64,000 nucleotides of DNA, from positions 1 to 64,000 of the forward strand of contig ARYC01001991.1 in NCBI GenBank assembly GCA_000711775.1, given 5' to 3'. The position numbers were made by a program, and so were the translations under genes. Origin of the DNA: Oxytricha trifallax (taxonomy: Eukaryota; Ciliophora; Spirotrichea; Sporadotrichida; Oxytrichidae). Shown piece after piece: positions 49,674 through 62,019 of the stretch. The stretch's first letter is position 1. The number at the start of each line of letters is the position of its first letter. The notes beneath the pieces are model-generated. The model saw nothing but the letters and a program-made list of their open reading frames with translations, did no database searches and had not been told where the DNA came from.

Positions 49674-52600
49674 TTATTCCTGTCTCTGAGAATACACTTG
49701 TGAATGTCTCTTAAATTCTTTCTCATCCTTTATTTCTCTAGAAATAGTTTTCAGAGCATCTGATGGTATGATTTTTATCAAAATTTTTGATCTTATGACA
49801 ACTGTTCTTAAATGTTGTATTACAAAGCGCAAACATATTACTAAACTTGAAAGAAGGAAAACTAGGAATATTATGAATATTGCGATGTACACTTCTATCA
49901 AGTATCCAAGATAATCTCAAAATTAATTTTTATTATTATAATCTATATTACATTAACATTGCTATATTTAAAAAAAAAAAAACACCATAACATTTGAATA
50001 ATCTGTAAGGGATTTACTGACAAGATCTTCTAAATACTTTTATAAAATAATATAAATCAGATATTATTTCTATCTAAATTTTATAAATGTAATTATTATA
50101 CTTTGAAGAAGGTAGCACAAACTTGAGGACCATGTAAATGTAATTCTAAGTTTATACAGAAAACTCATGTGGATTCAAAAATTAGGCATCTCTTTTATAG
50201 GGTTTATCGTCAAAGCTCATAAATGCTACATACTCTTGAATTATATAATAGTAAAGAGAAAGCATTGTGTTTGTTAAACCTTTATTTAAGACGCCGTTAT
50301 TTAATTTAATATATATTTTAGCAACAATTACACTAAAATAATAATTCTAAATATAAGGGGAAAACTTTAAGCAAGAGAATTGAGACTTTTAGTTATTTTA
50401 TTTAAAAAATTATAAACTTTTAATGTATAAAATTGATTATAATTTAATTATTAAAATCGATTGGTGGTTCTCTTTTAAGTGCTTATAAAAATAAGAAAAT
50501 TGTAATTCAAATAAATAAATTTATAAGGTAACTTGGAACTACATACTTTTTAAGTAGATTTATTTTTTATCAAAATTAACCTAAAATACATATTTTCATA
50601 TTCTTTTTTTAAATAAATAAATTGATACAATTAGTAACATTTTAATCATATAAAAAGATAGGAATATATTATAATTCATATTTTTGCTTTTATTTTTGAA
50701 TAAATTAAACAGTTTATAAGAATTGGATTCGGCTAAATTCTATAATAATTTCATTTTTTAAATATATTATTTTATCTATTCCTTTACAAATATTTTTAAT
50801 TTTATTTTTATTAAAATCATTGTTTTGATTATTTGAATAAGGTGATAAGTATTATTAATTTGAATTTTATGTTTGAGTTTAAATACTACACAATTATTAT
50901 ATATTGTATTCAATTATAAATTATTAATATTTATATTTAAATTTATTCGAAAATCTCAATATTATATAATTGTTATTAAAAGTCGAGCATTCATTGGACA
51001 ATTACTTATCTTCCTTAAACACAATTTAGCACATTTTATCAGAGTTCACATCATTAATTTAATGCCAAATATTTTTAAGTTAAACAGGCATATCTTGCTG
51101 ATAATTTTTCAAGACACTTTCATAGTTCATGCAAGACTTTTGCAGAAAATCAAATGACGTTTACTTATCAAAAATATATAGATTTAAAAGTTCCCCAGCA
51201 GCGGTGGGACTGGCAAGCGTTTTTCTCTAGCTCCTGTTTATCAAGTTGAATTCTACGAGCTCTGTTGTTCAGATTATACTGTCAACATCTTGATTTTAGG
51301 AGGAGACTAGGTGATAGCGGAAGAGGTTTTTTCTGAATTTTCTACTTTATGGCTGCCACATCACAGAATTCCCACGTCAACTCACTCTGGTGCGACTACG
51401 TCACGACTAAGATTGATGGTTCAATTTTAGAATTAACTAGCGATATGTTAAATATATTTGATTTTAATTATTAAACACATACACATAAATTTAAAAACTA
51501 TTATTTATTAAAAAAATTATAATTTTTATAATGCCTATTTGTTCCTACCGAGATACCCTACCCCACCCCCTACCCCACCCCCTTAAATACCCCATTTCAT
51601 ATCAAATTTTTTATCTACAAGGTCTAAATCGATCTCCTTCAAGACATCTCGACACGCAAGACCCTATTTTACATAAAAGCATATAATTAATAATATTGTG
51701 TTTAATGATTAAAATAAATAAATTTAACATATCACTATTTAATACTAAAATCAAACCATCAATCTTAATCGTGACGTCGACGTATCTGAGTAAGTTGACG
51801 TGGCAAATTCATTGACGTGGCAGTGATGAAGTAGAAAACTCCGAAAAAACCATTCTCGCTATTACCTAGTCTTCACCCAAAATCATGGTGTCAGCCCAGT
51901 AATTAATATATTAAAAAAAATTTAAATCTATAATTACACTTTATTGGAGTAGATTAATCATATTATTTATTGCAAACTTATTCTAAAAAAAGAGTTTCCC
52001 ATAAGAAATTCGAATTCTTCCTTAATAAATTTAAATTATTACTTTTCCAATCTGAACAAAGTATTAATGTTGTAGTTTTACTATCATATTTTGACATTAA
52101 ATATATCATTTTGAGAATTTTAGTAATTAGATTAAAGAGAGATTTTGTTACTTCGATTTTCTTTTAGATTTGAGAATAATAGTTTTTAGTGTGAAAGAAT
52201 TTAACTAAAAGAAAACCTATTGATTAAATAGTATTTCTGTCACACAAATAGAGAAGTAGACGCAACTGAGGATAAAATTAAGAGATAAACTTAAACTTAA
52301 AAGAATCAACAATGAAAATCATGTTATGGAGGAAAACCAAATCTAATAATTTAAAGGATTTTTAAGTTTTTGATTAATTTAAATAATTAAAACTATTTGC
52401 TTGTTAGGTATTTATCACTTTGAGATTTTTTTAAGTTTTAAATCAATATTGTAGGAAACATTTAATTTGGGAAAAATTAAATGAATTAAAATTAATAAAT
52501 ATTAAATTCGCGGCAGTTATCTTTCTGGAAACCCTCACATTATGTACTTGTTCGATAGAGAATTAAAAATCAGCTGGACTTTACTATTGGCGGTACCCCT

Positions 52601-55600
52601 CTATCACATCCCTGAAGCAAGATAAATCAACTTTAATTTTTGGTGATTTGTTTAGTTTATTTTAATGCCGAAATTAAAGTTGATTTATCTTGCTTCAGGG
52701 ATGTGATAGAGGGGTACCGCTAATAGTAAAGTCCAGTTGATTTTTAATTCTCTATCGAACAAGTACCATAATGTGAGGGTTTCCAGAAAGTTAACTGCCA
52801 CGAATTTAATATTTCATAAATTTTAATACATTTAATTTTTCCCAAATCAAATGTATTCCTACAATATCAACACTGATTTATATTTCAACATTATTTATAT
52901 TTCTATTACCACCTATTTATCTATAATAATACTAATGGAGTTTTATAAAATAGGGTATAATATCAAATTGCTTTATTTCCAAAATTGAAAAACTTCTTCT
53001 TTAATTTTTTTTTTACTTATAGTAAGATATTTATATACTATTGTAGGAAAAAAATTTTATAAAATTTTTTATCCCTTAAATCAACTCCATCCGACATAAC
53101 TCGAAGAAATAGTATGATTAATTTTTATGTTTTTTATTTTCTTATTTAAAATATCTATTTGTCCATTATTCTTTATAAATAAAGAAAATAAAAAACATAA
53201 AAATTAATCATACTATTTCTTCGAGTTATGTCGGATGGAGTTGATTTAAGGGATAAAAAATTTTATAAAATTTTTTCCTACCATAGTATAGAAATATCTT
53301 ACTATAAGTAAAAAAAAAATTAAAAAAAAGATGTTTTTCAATTATGGAAATAAAGCAATTTGATATTATACCCTATTTTATAATATAAAATAGGGTCTTT
53401 GATGTCGAGATATCATGAAGGAGATCGATTTAGACCCTGTAGATAGAAAATTTGATATGAAATGGGGTATTTTTTAGGGGGTGGGGTAGGGTATCTCGGT
53501 AGGAACACCTATTGATTTAAATAAATCAAACCCAATTCTGATTGTCTTATTTTAAATTTGATTTATATATTTTGTTATTAAATAGAGGCACTATTTTTGA
53601 TAAAATAAAATAAAAAATATTCTATAATTTTAAGCGTAAGTTTCAAGCATGAAATTTAAGCCATTAGCCAAGCAAGTGGGTCTTCGAGAGAAATTCTTAA
53701 TGAACAAAAATGAATCTTTACTTGCATCTGAGATTTATCTTGAAATAAAGAAAAATGTAAGGTAAAAACCCAAGATTACAATTGAAAATATCATTATCAA
53801 TGAAATCTTTTTCAATTTTTGCATTCTAAAGATTCATTTTCTTAAAAAAATAATATATTTATTAATTTATTCAAAGAACATTTAAAACCCTATTTATTAT
53901 ATTAAAGAATTAATTAAGAGTTGAATTTCTATGGATTTTTACCACAATTAAACTTTTTCATTATTTTTGATTCAATGTTAAAATTTACTTGATAAAAGGT
54001 ATATTAGAAGTTTTCTTATTTAAATGACAATATATAACATATAGCATTTTATTAATCTTAATATGTTACTTCACAAATCTATACTAAATATAAGGAGGTG
54101 GGGGGAAAGTTCCTTTGCAAGAGGGAAGTTTCCAGTCATGTAATAATTATATACATAATTTCATAAATTTTTATTGAAATTATTTCTAAATTTTTTCTTT
54201 TAAATTAATAATTTTTTCAGGAATGTAACATAAGTATTCTTTTGCCATCTTAAAAATGATTAAGAAAGATTTGAATTGTCAATTATTTTTTCTGAATAAT
54301 TATAGATTAATTTAAATAGCAAAATAATTAAAAAAGTCAGTTTTCCATAATACAATATAAATAAATGGGAAAAAATAATGTTTTAAAAGAAAAAATAAAA
54401 AAATTTTATAAATTATAGGCTCATGTATCTCAAAATATTATGTTATGCAAAACACCAAAAGTTGTTACTTTGAGTTAGAAAGGATAAAAAGTTCAATAAA
54501 AATTTAGGAAAAAAAAAAAATTTACTTTCCTTAAAACTTCCCTAAGAGATTTTTTATTCAAAAGACTGGGCAGGAACCTTCCCCTCCCCGAAAATATAAT
54601 TTATTGATTTGATAATAAAAACTAAAATTCATTTTTTATTGATTATACTTATCTAACTCACCAATGAAATATTTTTGTTGTTTTTGCATTTATTAAATAT
54701 GGGAGTTTCGTGGCTTTAATTAACTATAAATAATAAATATTAAGATGCTGATTAATTCTCTCTACCTCATAAAATCATATAATTCCTTTTATTCTATATC
54801 ACTCTACGACTCATTTAATTTTTAATCCCCATCTTTGATACTTTAAGTGTAACTTTCGTTAATAGCATAGTTGTTTGTAAAAACATTCTTCTAGTTTGTG
54901 TCTTAAGAATAGTAATAAGGGAAGCTACCTTAATCTTTCAAAACCTTATTATCACCTTAATTATCTAATGGTATAATAGATGGTTAAGATTTTATTGAAA
55001 TTAAATTAGGTTATTATAATTTCAATCAGTAGGCTTAGAAATATATTTTTATATTTCAAATAATTTAAAAAGGTTAGCTATCACTTAAACTACAAGAATT
55101 AATTCTAAACTGTGATATAAACTCAAAAAACAATTTACCTTAATAAATTAATAAAATTCTTAATTAATTTAGATTCTTATTAGAAGTTGTTTTGAATAAT
55201 TTATCTTCCATTTTAAAACGGACTTCTTAAAATTTAATCATTTGAATTATCGTTAAATTTTCCTATTTTTTAAAATACAATTATAATTTAGATTAATGAA
55301 ATATATTTTTATTACCAATATTGATAAGTGTTCTGACAGAGACCCCCCCTCCTACCCCCTCAGACGAGACCCCATCCCCCCCTCCAACGAGACCCCCTCA
55401 AACCGAGAAACCCCTTTTATTATAGTTTTTTTATGAATTTAAATTTTACTCAGAATAAATTTCTTGCCCTTCAGGCAGATATTACTATTAAAAATATATT
55501 TTGATAAGTCCACTACGTCAGTCGACTTTTGTTGAGAACATACTCCCATAGGGAAATATTTATAATAAGGTTTAATTTTGACTATCATGATTAATAATAT

Positions 55601-58600
55601 AATTTAATTGATAGAAATAAATTTGAATTCAAAATTTCTTATAACTTAAATCACTTACACTCTACTATATAGTAAAATTAATATAAAAAATTTTCCTTTA
55701 TTTTTAACTTCATTTAAATATAAAAAATTTTATTATTTTTACTTATTTAGATATTACTATTAAAATCATATTTCTTAAGCTTAGTTTATTGAAAAATTAA
55801 AGACAATTTTTTATGTTTAGGATTACCATTTAAATATATATATATATATATGAGTAAAATATGATTTTAATAGTAATTATCTAAATAAGTAATAATAATA
55901 AAATTTTTTATATTTAAATGAAGTTAAAAATAAAGGAAAAATTTTTATATTAATTTTACTATATAGTAGAGTGTAAGTGATTTAAGTTATAAAAAATCTT
56001 GAATTCAAATATATGTCTATCAATTAAATCATATTATTAATAATGATAGTCAAAATTAAACCTTATTATAAATATTTCCCTAGGGGAGTATGTTCTAAAC
56101 AAAAGTCGACGGACGAAGAGGAACTTATCAAAATATATTTTTAATAGTAATATCAGCCCGAAGGGCAAGAAATTTATTCTGAGTAAAAAAAAATTCATAA
56201 AAAAACTATAATAAAAGGGGATTCTCAGTTTGAGGGGGGGACGCGGTCGAGGTGGAAGAAGGGGTCTCGGCTGGAGGGGAGGGGGTAGGAGGGGGGGTCT
56301 CGGTCAGAACAGATAAGTTATAGAGAACTATGATCAAGTTTTGACTCTTCAATAATCTGATGAGAATGTAAATTGTTTTTATATTTCATTAATTTATCTG
56401 CTGCTATTTTTGCAATAGCTTCTATGTCTTGAGTCTAAGTTACTTATTTCAGAGATCTTAAAACATAGGATTTTATGTTTAAATACGGACTGCCTTAGCT
56501 GTTTTATATAATCTCCTCGTTTAGCAGTTCAAGGTCTTTATCAGAGTACATTATAAAAAGGTATCACTATAAAATATAATATTAATTAATCGTCAACTAA
56601 GACTATAAAAAAGCATAAAAATTGGAATGAACATCTTTCTAGTATTAGATTATTTTCCATCTTTTTAGGCTAGCTCTTCATTCCAAGACTTAATAAAATC
56701 ATTAACATTTTACAAGGTAAGCTTCTTATAAAAATTATAGAGGATTAAATGAATTTGTAATTAAATTAAAACATAATATACACTTCTTAGTTTTACTATC
56801 TATGTGTCTCCATTGATCTACGATATGCTTTCAAATATTATTTAGAGGTAAAATGTATTTTATAATTAATGATGCTGAGCTTCGTTATCTAATGAAAATG
56901 TGACTGGTATTACACCCACGGCAGAAATAAAAGTAATTGAAATGCAAGTCATTTAATAAAATCACTTATTTAACTCAGTTAAATTCCTAGAAAGTATTAT
57001 ATAAGTTGATAAATTTATTTAAAAAATATTCAAACTTACAGTATAATTTGATAAATTATCTAATTTTATATTGTGATGATAAGCACAAGGTACTAATACT
57101 CTAAAATATAATTATTATTTTAATAATATATCTTCACTTTTGCCCTAGGATTGTGAAATGTAAGAATCAGACATAAGCAAGGCATAAGATCTCAAATCAT
57201 ATATCCCATTGATTATCAAATATTGATAGATAAGTTACTCTAAATAGATATTTATATATAAAATTTTCAATTTTAGATTTATTAAATATTAAATAATTTA
57301 AGCAATAGTAAGCATCTTTATGGTTTATAGTAGGTTTATCTAGTAGTTCTCTAAGTCTAAATATTAAAATGCAATAACTAAATTGCAAATTTATGAATTT
57401 ATTATTATATATATATATACTTAATTTCATTACATGCCCACAGGCTACTAAAACAAATACTTTGCTAAATATTTTCTTTCTCAACTAAACATTTGAAGAT
57501 ACTTTTTTTAAAAAAACTTTGTGATTTTTCCTTTCAGATTGAATATAAAACTCGTCTATATTTGATTAAAAAATGCCATAATCACTAAATAATTAGTGAA
57601 TTTCAATTTTGTAAAAATAAATTATGATTGATTGATATTAAAAATTCCTCTACAAACTAAGTCTAATTCATTGTTATAAATTTCTGAGCTTTAGCCATAT
57701 ATTACTGTAATGCAATCGGAAATGTTAAGTTTTTCGTGATTATTTATCTGTAATCTTGCAACTCAGCTAAGCCGATAATTTCCTGTTGCATTATGTCTTT
57801 AAGTATTTGAGTTGCATAATTTTCTTCATTGAATGATTATATGATGTCTTACTGCAATCTGTCAAAGTATATATCCATTTAACCCTGAAGGTAGTCCAAA
57901 TCTAGTAGATTTTCTTTATCACTTATCTTTGAGGTTGAAAATAATTAAAAATTCGGGTGGGTAGTTTTACACACTTGTTAGAATTAAACCATTGACAATC
58001 AATAATGAAAAAATTATTGTTTTGAGGTTGAAACCATCATCCTAAAGCACAATCTCAAGTAATTCATATTTCCGCTTAGTGTTATGGAATGTGCTACAAT
58101 ACCTGAATCTTTCTTAAACTAAGTATTTTATATTTGGTTCACAGCAAGCACTGCAAAGGATGTTCCAATCAAAATCAAGAAGAAAATTATAATTGCTTTT
58201 TTAAGATTCTGGAGTGATTTTGGGATTGATTTCTCATCTATTTCTTGTTTTTATCTAAGAGTCTCGCTCATGCTTGATCTTGAGCCAGAAGCTGAACCTG
58301 ACATCGAGGCAGTCATACTCTCCATAAACATTTAAAAATCAGCAGGATTAATGTCATCATCTACCAAGAGGTTAAAACTTTAAATTAAATTTATTAATAG
58401 TGAGGTTTGCATGAGATCCAGGTTGATCGTTTATTTAATATTGACTTTATGTATGATGTTACTTCTTTATATTTTTAATGTCAAACTAGGGCACTATGAT
58501 GAACTCAATATATAATTGAGTTAAATATGAATAGTGAGAGAGCTGATTGTTAAATTCTTTGTTAAACAAAATAATTATTTATATAATATTTTTAACTCTT

Positions 58601-61600
58601 TGATTAATAATTGATCTGGTAGATTGTACTCATTCATAAAGAGCATTATAGGAAGTAAATCAAAATCTTCAGCAGTCTACTTCAATTAAGATCTGCTAAT
58701 ATTTGATATCATATTTGTCTATTTGCCTTCAAGTAAGTCAATTAACCAAAATTTATAAATTAATGGTGATCTAAAATAAAAAAATTACTATTTAATGACA
58801 ATGTAAATTTAATACATTTAGAGACATGTTTCTTTTAATTAACTTAAATGTAGAACAGAACTTAAAATATTGTGGTTTTAATTTAATTTTATTTTAAATA
58901 ATTAATTAAAAACCCAAAACCTGAAACTTATAGTTATGTCAACAAATTAAATGTGGAAAAATTTAGTAATTTTATGGGATTTTCTAATAAAGAGTTCATT
59001 ATTTGATGTTTATATAGCTTTAGGAGTAAGCGATATACAATAGTCAAACAGATTTAAACTAACATTCTGTTTAAAAATTTTGCCAATCATATTTCTCAAT
59101 AGCAATCCTCTCGGGTTTCTTGTGAGCTCTTTTATAAATTAAAAAGTAGCTAATTTTATCGCAATTTATTTATAACTTTCTAATAAAATAATATCAATGT
59201 CAGGCTCATGTTTCCACAACCATATAAATATTAAATTTGATAATATTCATTTGAAGATTAATATTGAGAAATTTTTAGCTAAATTTATTAACTAAAATGT
59301 AATATTTTACAATACTGGAATATTTATAATACAAAATTATTATTATTAACAAGCTGAAAAAGATTAAGAATGTGGATAACATTTAAATGTATCTTGAAAA
59401 AAGGATTTATTAGTATTTATCTTATTAGATATTTTTGAACTAAATTTATGAAAACTAAGCAACATTACTGATTACATCATCGATGAATATTCTAGAATCT
59501 TCAAATGAAAAAAACTCATCGTCTTATAGAAATTTTCTAATGAAATTCTCGGAAGCATTTATTAAAATTCCTGATTCATCAGCTAAAATTATAAAGGTAT
59601 CTTAGAGATTATATGTTATTGAAGATGTATGAACTTCTATTCTCTGATCGAATGTGCATTGCATTTATTGAAACAATAAATCATTGATAAAGTTCACTTT
59701 ATTATAATTTTATGATTACTAAATCATAATTTGTGGATACTTTAAGCTAAATTTATAGACTACCTGGCAATATAGATCCATCAGACTTCACAAGCCAGGC
59801 TCTCCTATTTATTTTCTGCATTAATTTATTACAACTAGACTTCATTAAATAGTCGGAAATGATGTCATCATGACATTTAGCGATCTTATTTGGAATGAGC
59901 ATATTTAAATGCTGTCCTTAAATTTCCTCTTTTTAATACCCAGTTATCTTGCAAAATGTTTCATTCTAAAAAACCAAAACTTCCTCATTTTTTATAGAAA
60001 AAAACATTCAAAGTTTATAAATTCTTCTAAAGAATTTAGTTCTTAAAGTGTGAGAAGATAATTATAATTCTTCAATTAATCAATTTAAAAAAATTGATTT
60101 AAAAAAATTTTGTATAAAATTAAATTTTTCAGGAGCTTTCACTTAAGTGATTTGAAATTATTCTAAAATTTATCTTAAGCAACTTTGACTTATCAAATCA
60201 CAATATTTAGGGAAAGTGATAATAATTAGTTAAAAATGAATAAAGTTATTAATCCAAAGGAGTTTGCTTTTTACTATAAAAATAGTGTGAATATAATTTG
60301 AGAGTCATTTGAGTTAATATTGTATACCTAAGAAAAAGTAAAAGAAGCTTTGAGTTTTTTTTAAATATAACAATCACAAAACAATCAAGAAATTGAGGGT
60401 TTATAATTGCCATATAATATTTTTGGAGAAGCTAGAATTGAATTTTGTACTAAAAGAAGTGCTTATTTCTCTAAATTGTTCACATAATGCGATTGTTTTG
60501 AGATCTGCAATTTCTGTCTAATATTAGTTAGCATACTTTAGAATAAATTAGTTTCAAGTTCAAAGTTCATAACTTAATCAAGAAATTTCAAATGAATAAC
60601 TACAGCTTGCTCAAAATCAGGTTTATGTTTAATCATAAATTCGAAAGACCTCTTAGTTTCAAGATATTCTTCAACTATTTTCACGCCGATAGAGATAACT
60701 TAGTTTATTTAGTAATCTTATTTTGAAATTGTTGACCAAAATCTTTCTACTTATAATGTAGTCTCGTACACTGATTTTCTATATGTCAAAAACATTTTGT
60801 CTATTGCTAAGATCTAATCTATGTTATAATGATAAATTAATATTTTTAATTCTATAGATTTTTATTTTAACCTGATCTCTCCCCTTATCTTCTTACTTCA
60901 TTAAAAATTTGATTAAAATAAATTTAACTTCTCTGCCTTTTCATGAATGAGGCTTTTCAAGAACTTTATTACAATCTAATCAGACCCATCTTTGATTGAA
61001 CTTTGTCTCTTTATCAATTGATACATAGACTGATATATGTGATTATAGTAAATTATCTTGATGTATATTTCAAAGAAATTTATTAGTTTTGACTAGTCTG
61101 TGATTTTACTGAGAAACTCAAAATATATGATTAGTAGGGAGTAATTTCTGTGATCAGAAGGGCTCATTTATTTTCCATTTGACAAAATCTTATTTTTCTA
61201 TAAGTTAAATTTCGATGATTCTCCAATATTCTAAATTCTCGTTTCTTTTTCGTTAAGCTTCTTCTAAACAATTAAAAACTTTTGTAATTTTAAAGAAAAT
61301 TACTTATTCCTAAAATCATTAATACTTAAATTAAAAAATATTTTGGATAAATTGTAAATTCTACACATCTTTTTAGCAGAGACATTCTTAAATATCGCAA
61401 GAAAAGATGTGAGTTTTGTATAGATTCTATAATTCCCATATTGATTGCTTATCTTTCTCTCTTCTTTAAATCATTTAAAACAATTTCAAAATCAGCTAAA
61501 CCTATTAAATATTTAAGTTTATGAAATGAAAATCAAGAGAATCTATTGAACCCAAAACTCTCTTTTATAGAGATTATAAAGTATGATATAAATTATTTTT

Positions 61601-62019
61601 ACTACGCTTATGTGTCATTCTTGATGTCCCGAATGTCTTCAAGTTTATATTTGTTTTAATGTTTGTATATGTAGCAACTAGATCCCATCAAGAATATAGA
61701 AGAAGTTAGTAAAATTGTAAAAGTAAAGTCTGATATTTTAACCAAAATGTCAATTCCACATGCGAAAAAAGTGAAATTCCATACTATCACGCATTTGAAA
61801 ATTCTTAAAATATGTAATAAATAATATTTAAGAGAGAATTGCACAAAAAGTCTAAATTAATTTCAGATAAAAAGAATAATTAAATACTATATACTGAATT
61901 AACTTGAAAAGGGCAACAGTGTCTATCATAGAAGAAAAGTATACAATTTGCCTTGTTACTATTATAAGTGCAATAGAACTGAGAGCTAGAAGTGGAAGGC
62001 ATATTATATAAAAACTCAT
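49674..62019 (-). CDS. TmcB-like polytopic membrane protein with PAS domain, paralogue 2, split by transposons
   Basis: Runs from ATG about 62019 (MSFYIICLPLLALSSIALII) to TGA 49676-49674. It repeats paralogue 1 segment by segment: WNFTFFACGIDILV (61770), helical linkers (IDKMFLTYRKSVYETTLQVE, 60800), PAS (ETFCKITGYQKEEIQGQHLN; IPNKIAKCHDDIISDYL, 59950-59850), IPKSLQNLKKAIIIFFLILI (58210), QQYMAKAQKFITM (57690), DFIKSWNEELAQ (56680). Next are KNIWHQINDVNSDKMCQIVF (51090-51030), NTMLSLYYYIIQEYV (50260) and the tail IFIIFLVFLLSSLVICLRFV with IRSKILIKIIPSDALKTISR (49880-49740). A cluster of inverted-repeat elements of about 5 kb lies between the 51150 and 56340 segments. Likely a membrane sensor; ligand unknown. 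Segment edges approximate. Confidence 0.74.
51290..51895. repeat. diverged inverted repeat spanning the left end of the neighbouring element
   Basis: 51290-51485 and 51690-51895 are inverted copies of about 200 bp. They share CTAGGTGATAGCG / CTAGGTAATAGCG, TGCCACATCA / TGCCACGTCA and CGACTAAGATTGATGGTT / CGATTAAGATTGATGGTT. They are less alike than the arms of the other palindromes here. The loop contains the left end of the 51540-53507 element, so the two structures overlap instead of nesting. Confidence 0.65.
52447..52866. mobile_element. 420 bp palindromic MITE, TATTGTAGG ends, TCAA target duplication
   Basis: TCAA flanks both ends (52443-52446, 52867-52870). Almost the whole element is a hairpin: TATTGTAGGAA...CCTACAATA with arms of about 190 bp. 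Inner conserved blocks include CGATAGAGAATTAAAAATCA, AGCTGGACTTTACTATTGGC and GGTACCCC. No ORF. The same family recurs at 63352-63755. Confidence 0.85.
52943..53381. repeat. about 440 bp near-perfect palindrome
   Basis: Arms 52943-53142 and 53177-53381 are inverted copies. Shared blocks are TAGGGTATAATATCAAATTG, CTTATAGTAAGATATTT, TTTAAGGGATAAAAAATTTT and GAAATAGTATGATTAATTTT. The loop is only about 35 bp. It lies wholly within the 51540-53507 element, next to its right arm, and may be a nested hairpin element; no target duplication was identified. Confidence 0.8.
54094..54591. mobile_element. second hAT-like G-tract MITE, candidate 8-bp target duplication AAATATAA
   Basis: AAATATAA stands at 54086-54093 and 54592-54599. 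The left end is GGAGGTGGGGGGAAAGTTCC followed by GAGGGAAGTTTCC; the right end carries GGCAGGAACCTTCCCCTCCC. The AAGTTTCC / GGCAGGAA motifs relate it to the MITE at 11661-12110, though it is more diverged. Interior AT-rich, no ORF. Confidence 0.65.
55329..56311. mobile_element. 983 bp inverted-repeat transposon, TGTTCTGAC ends, 6-bp target duplication GATAAG
   Basis: GATAAG flanks both ends (55323-55328, 56312-56317). The ends TGTTCTGACAGAGACCCCCC and its inverted partner start with the same TGTTC as the 51540 element, and both have 6-bp duplications, so one superfamily is likely. Arms of about 480 bp meet at a short (AT) loop near 55836-55852. The right arm is extremely G-rich (56236-56300). 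No ORF. Confidence 0.85.

Larger units (their letters stand above)
51540..53507. mobile_element. inverted-repeat transposon, TGTTCC...GGAACA ends, 6-bp target duplication CCTATT
   Basis: CCTATT flanks both ends (51534-51539 and 53508-53513). The ends are inverted: TGTTCCTACCGAGATACCCT on the left and its complement on the right. Arms of about 130 bp include C-rich CTACCCCACCCCC tracts and CGATCTCCTTCA. No transposase ORF is visible, so it is non-autonomous. Its interior carries a 420 bp MITE and a long palindrome. It lies in an interruption of PAS paralogue 2. Confidence 0.82.

Noticed and set aside
50873-51157. 94-codon plus-strand frame
   Set aside because: Antisense to a real segment of PAS paralogue 2 (KNIWHQINDVNSDK...).
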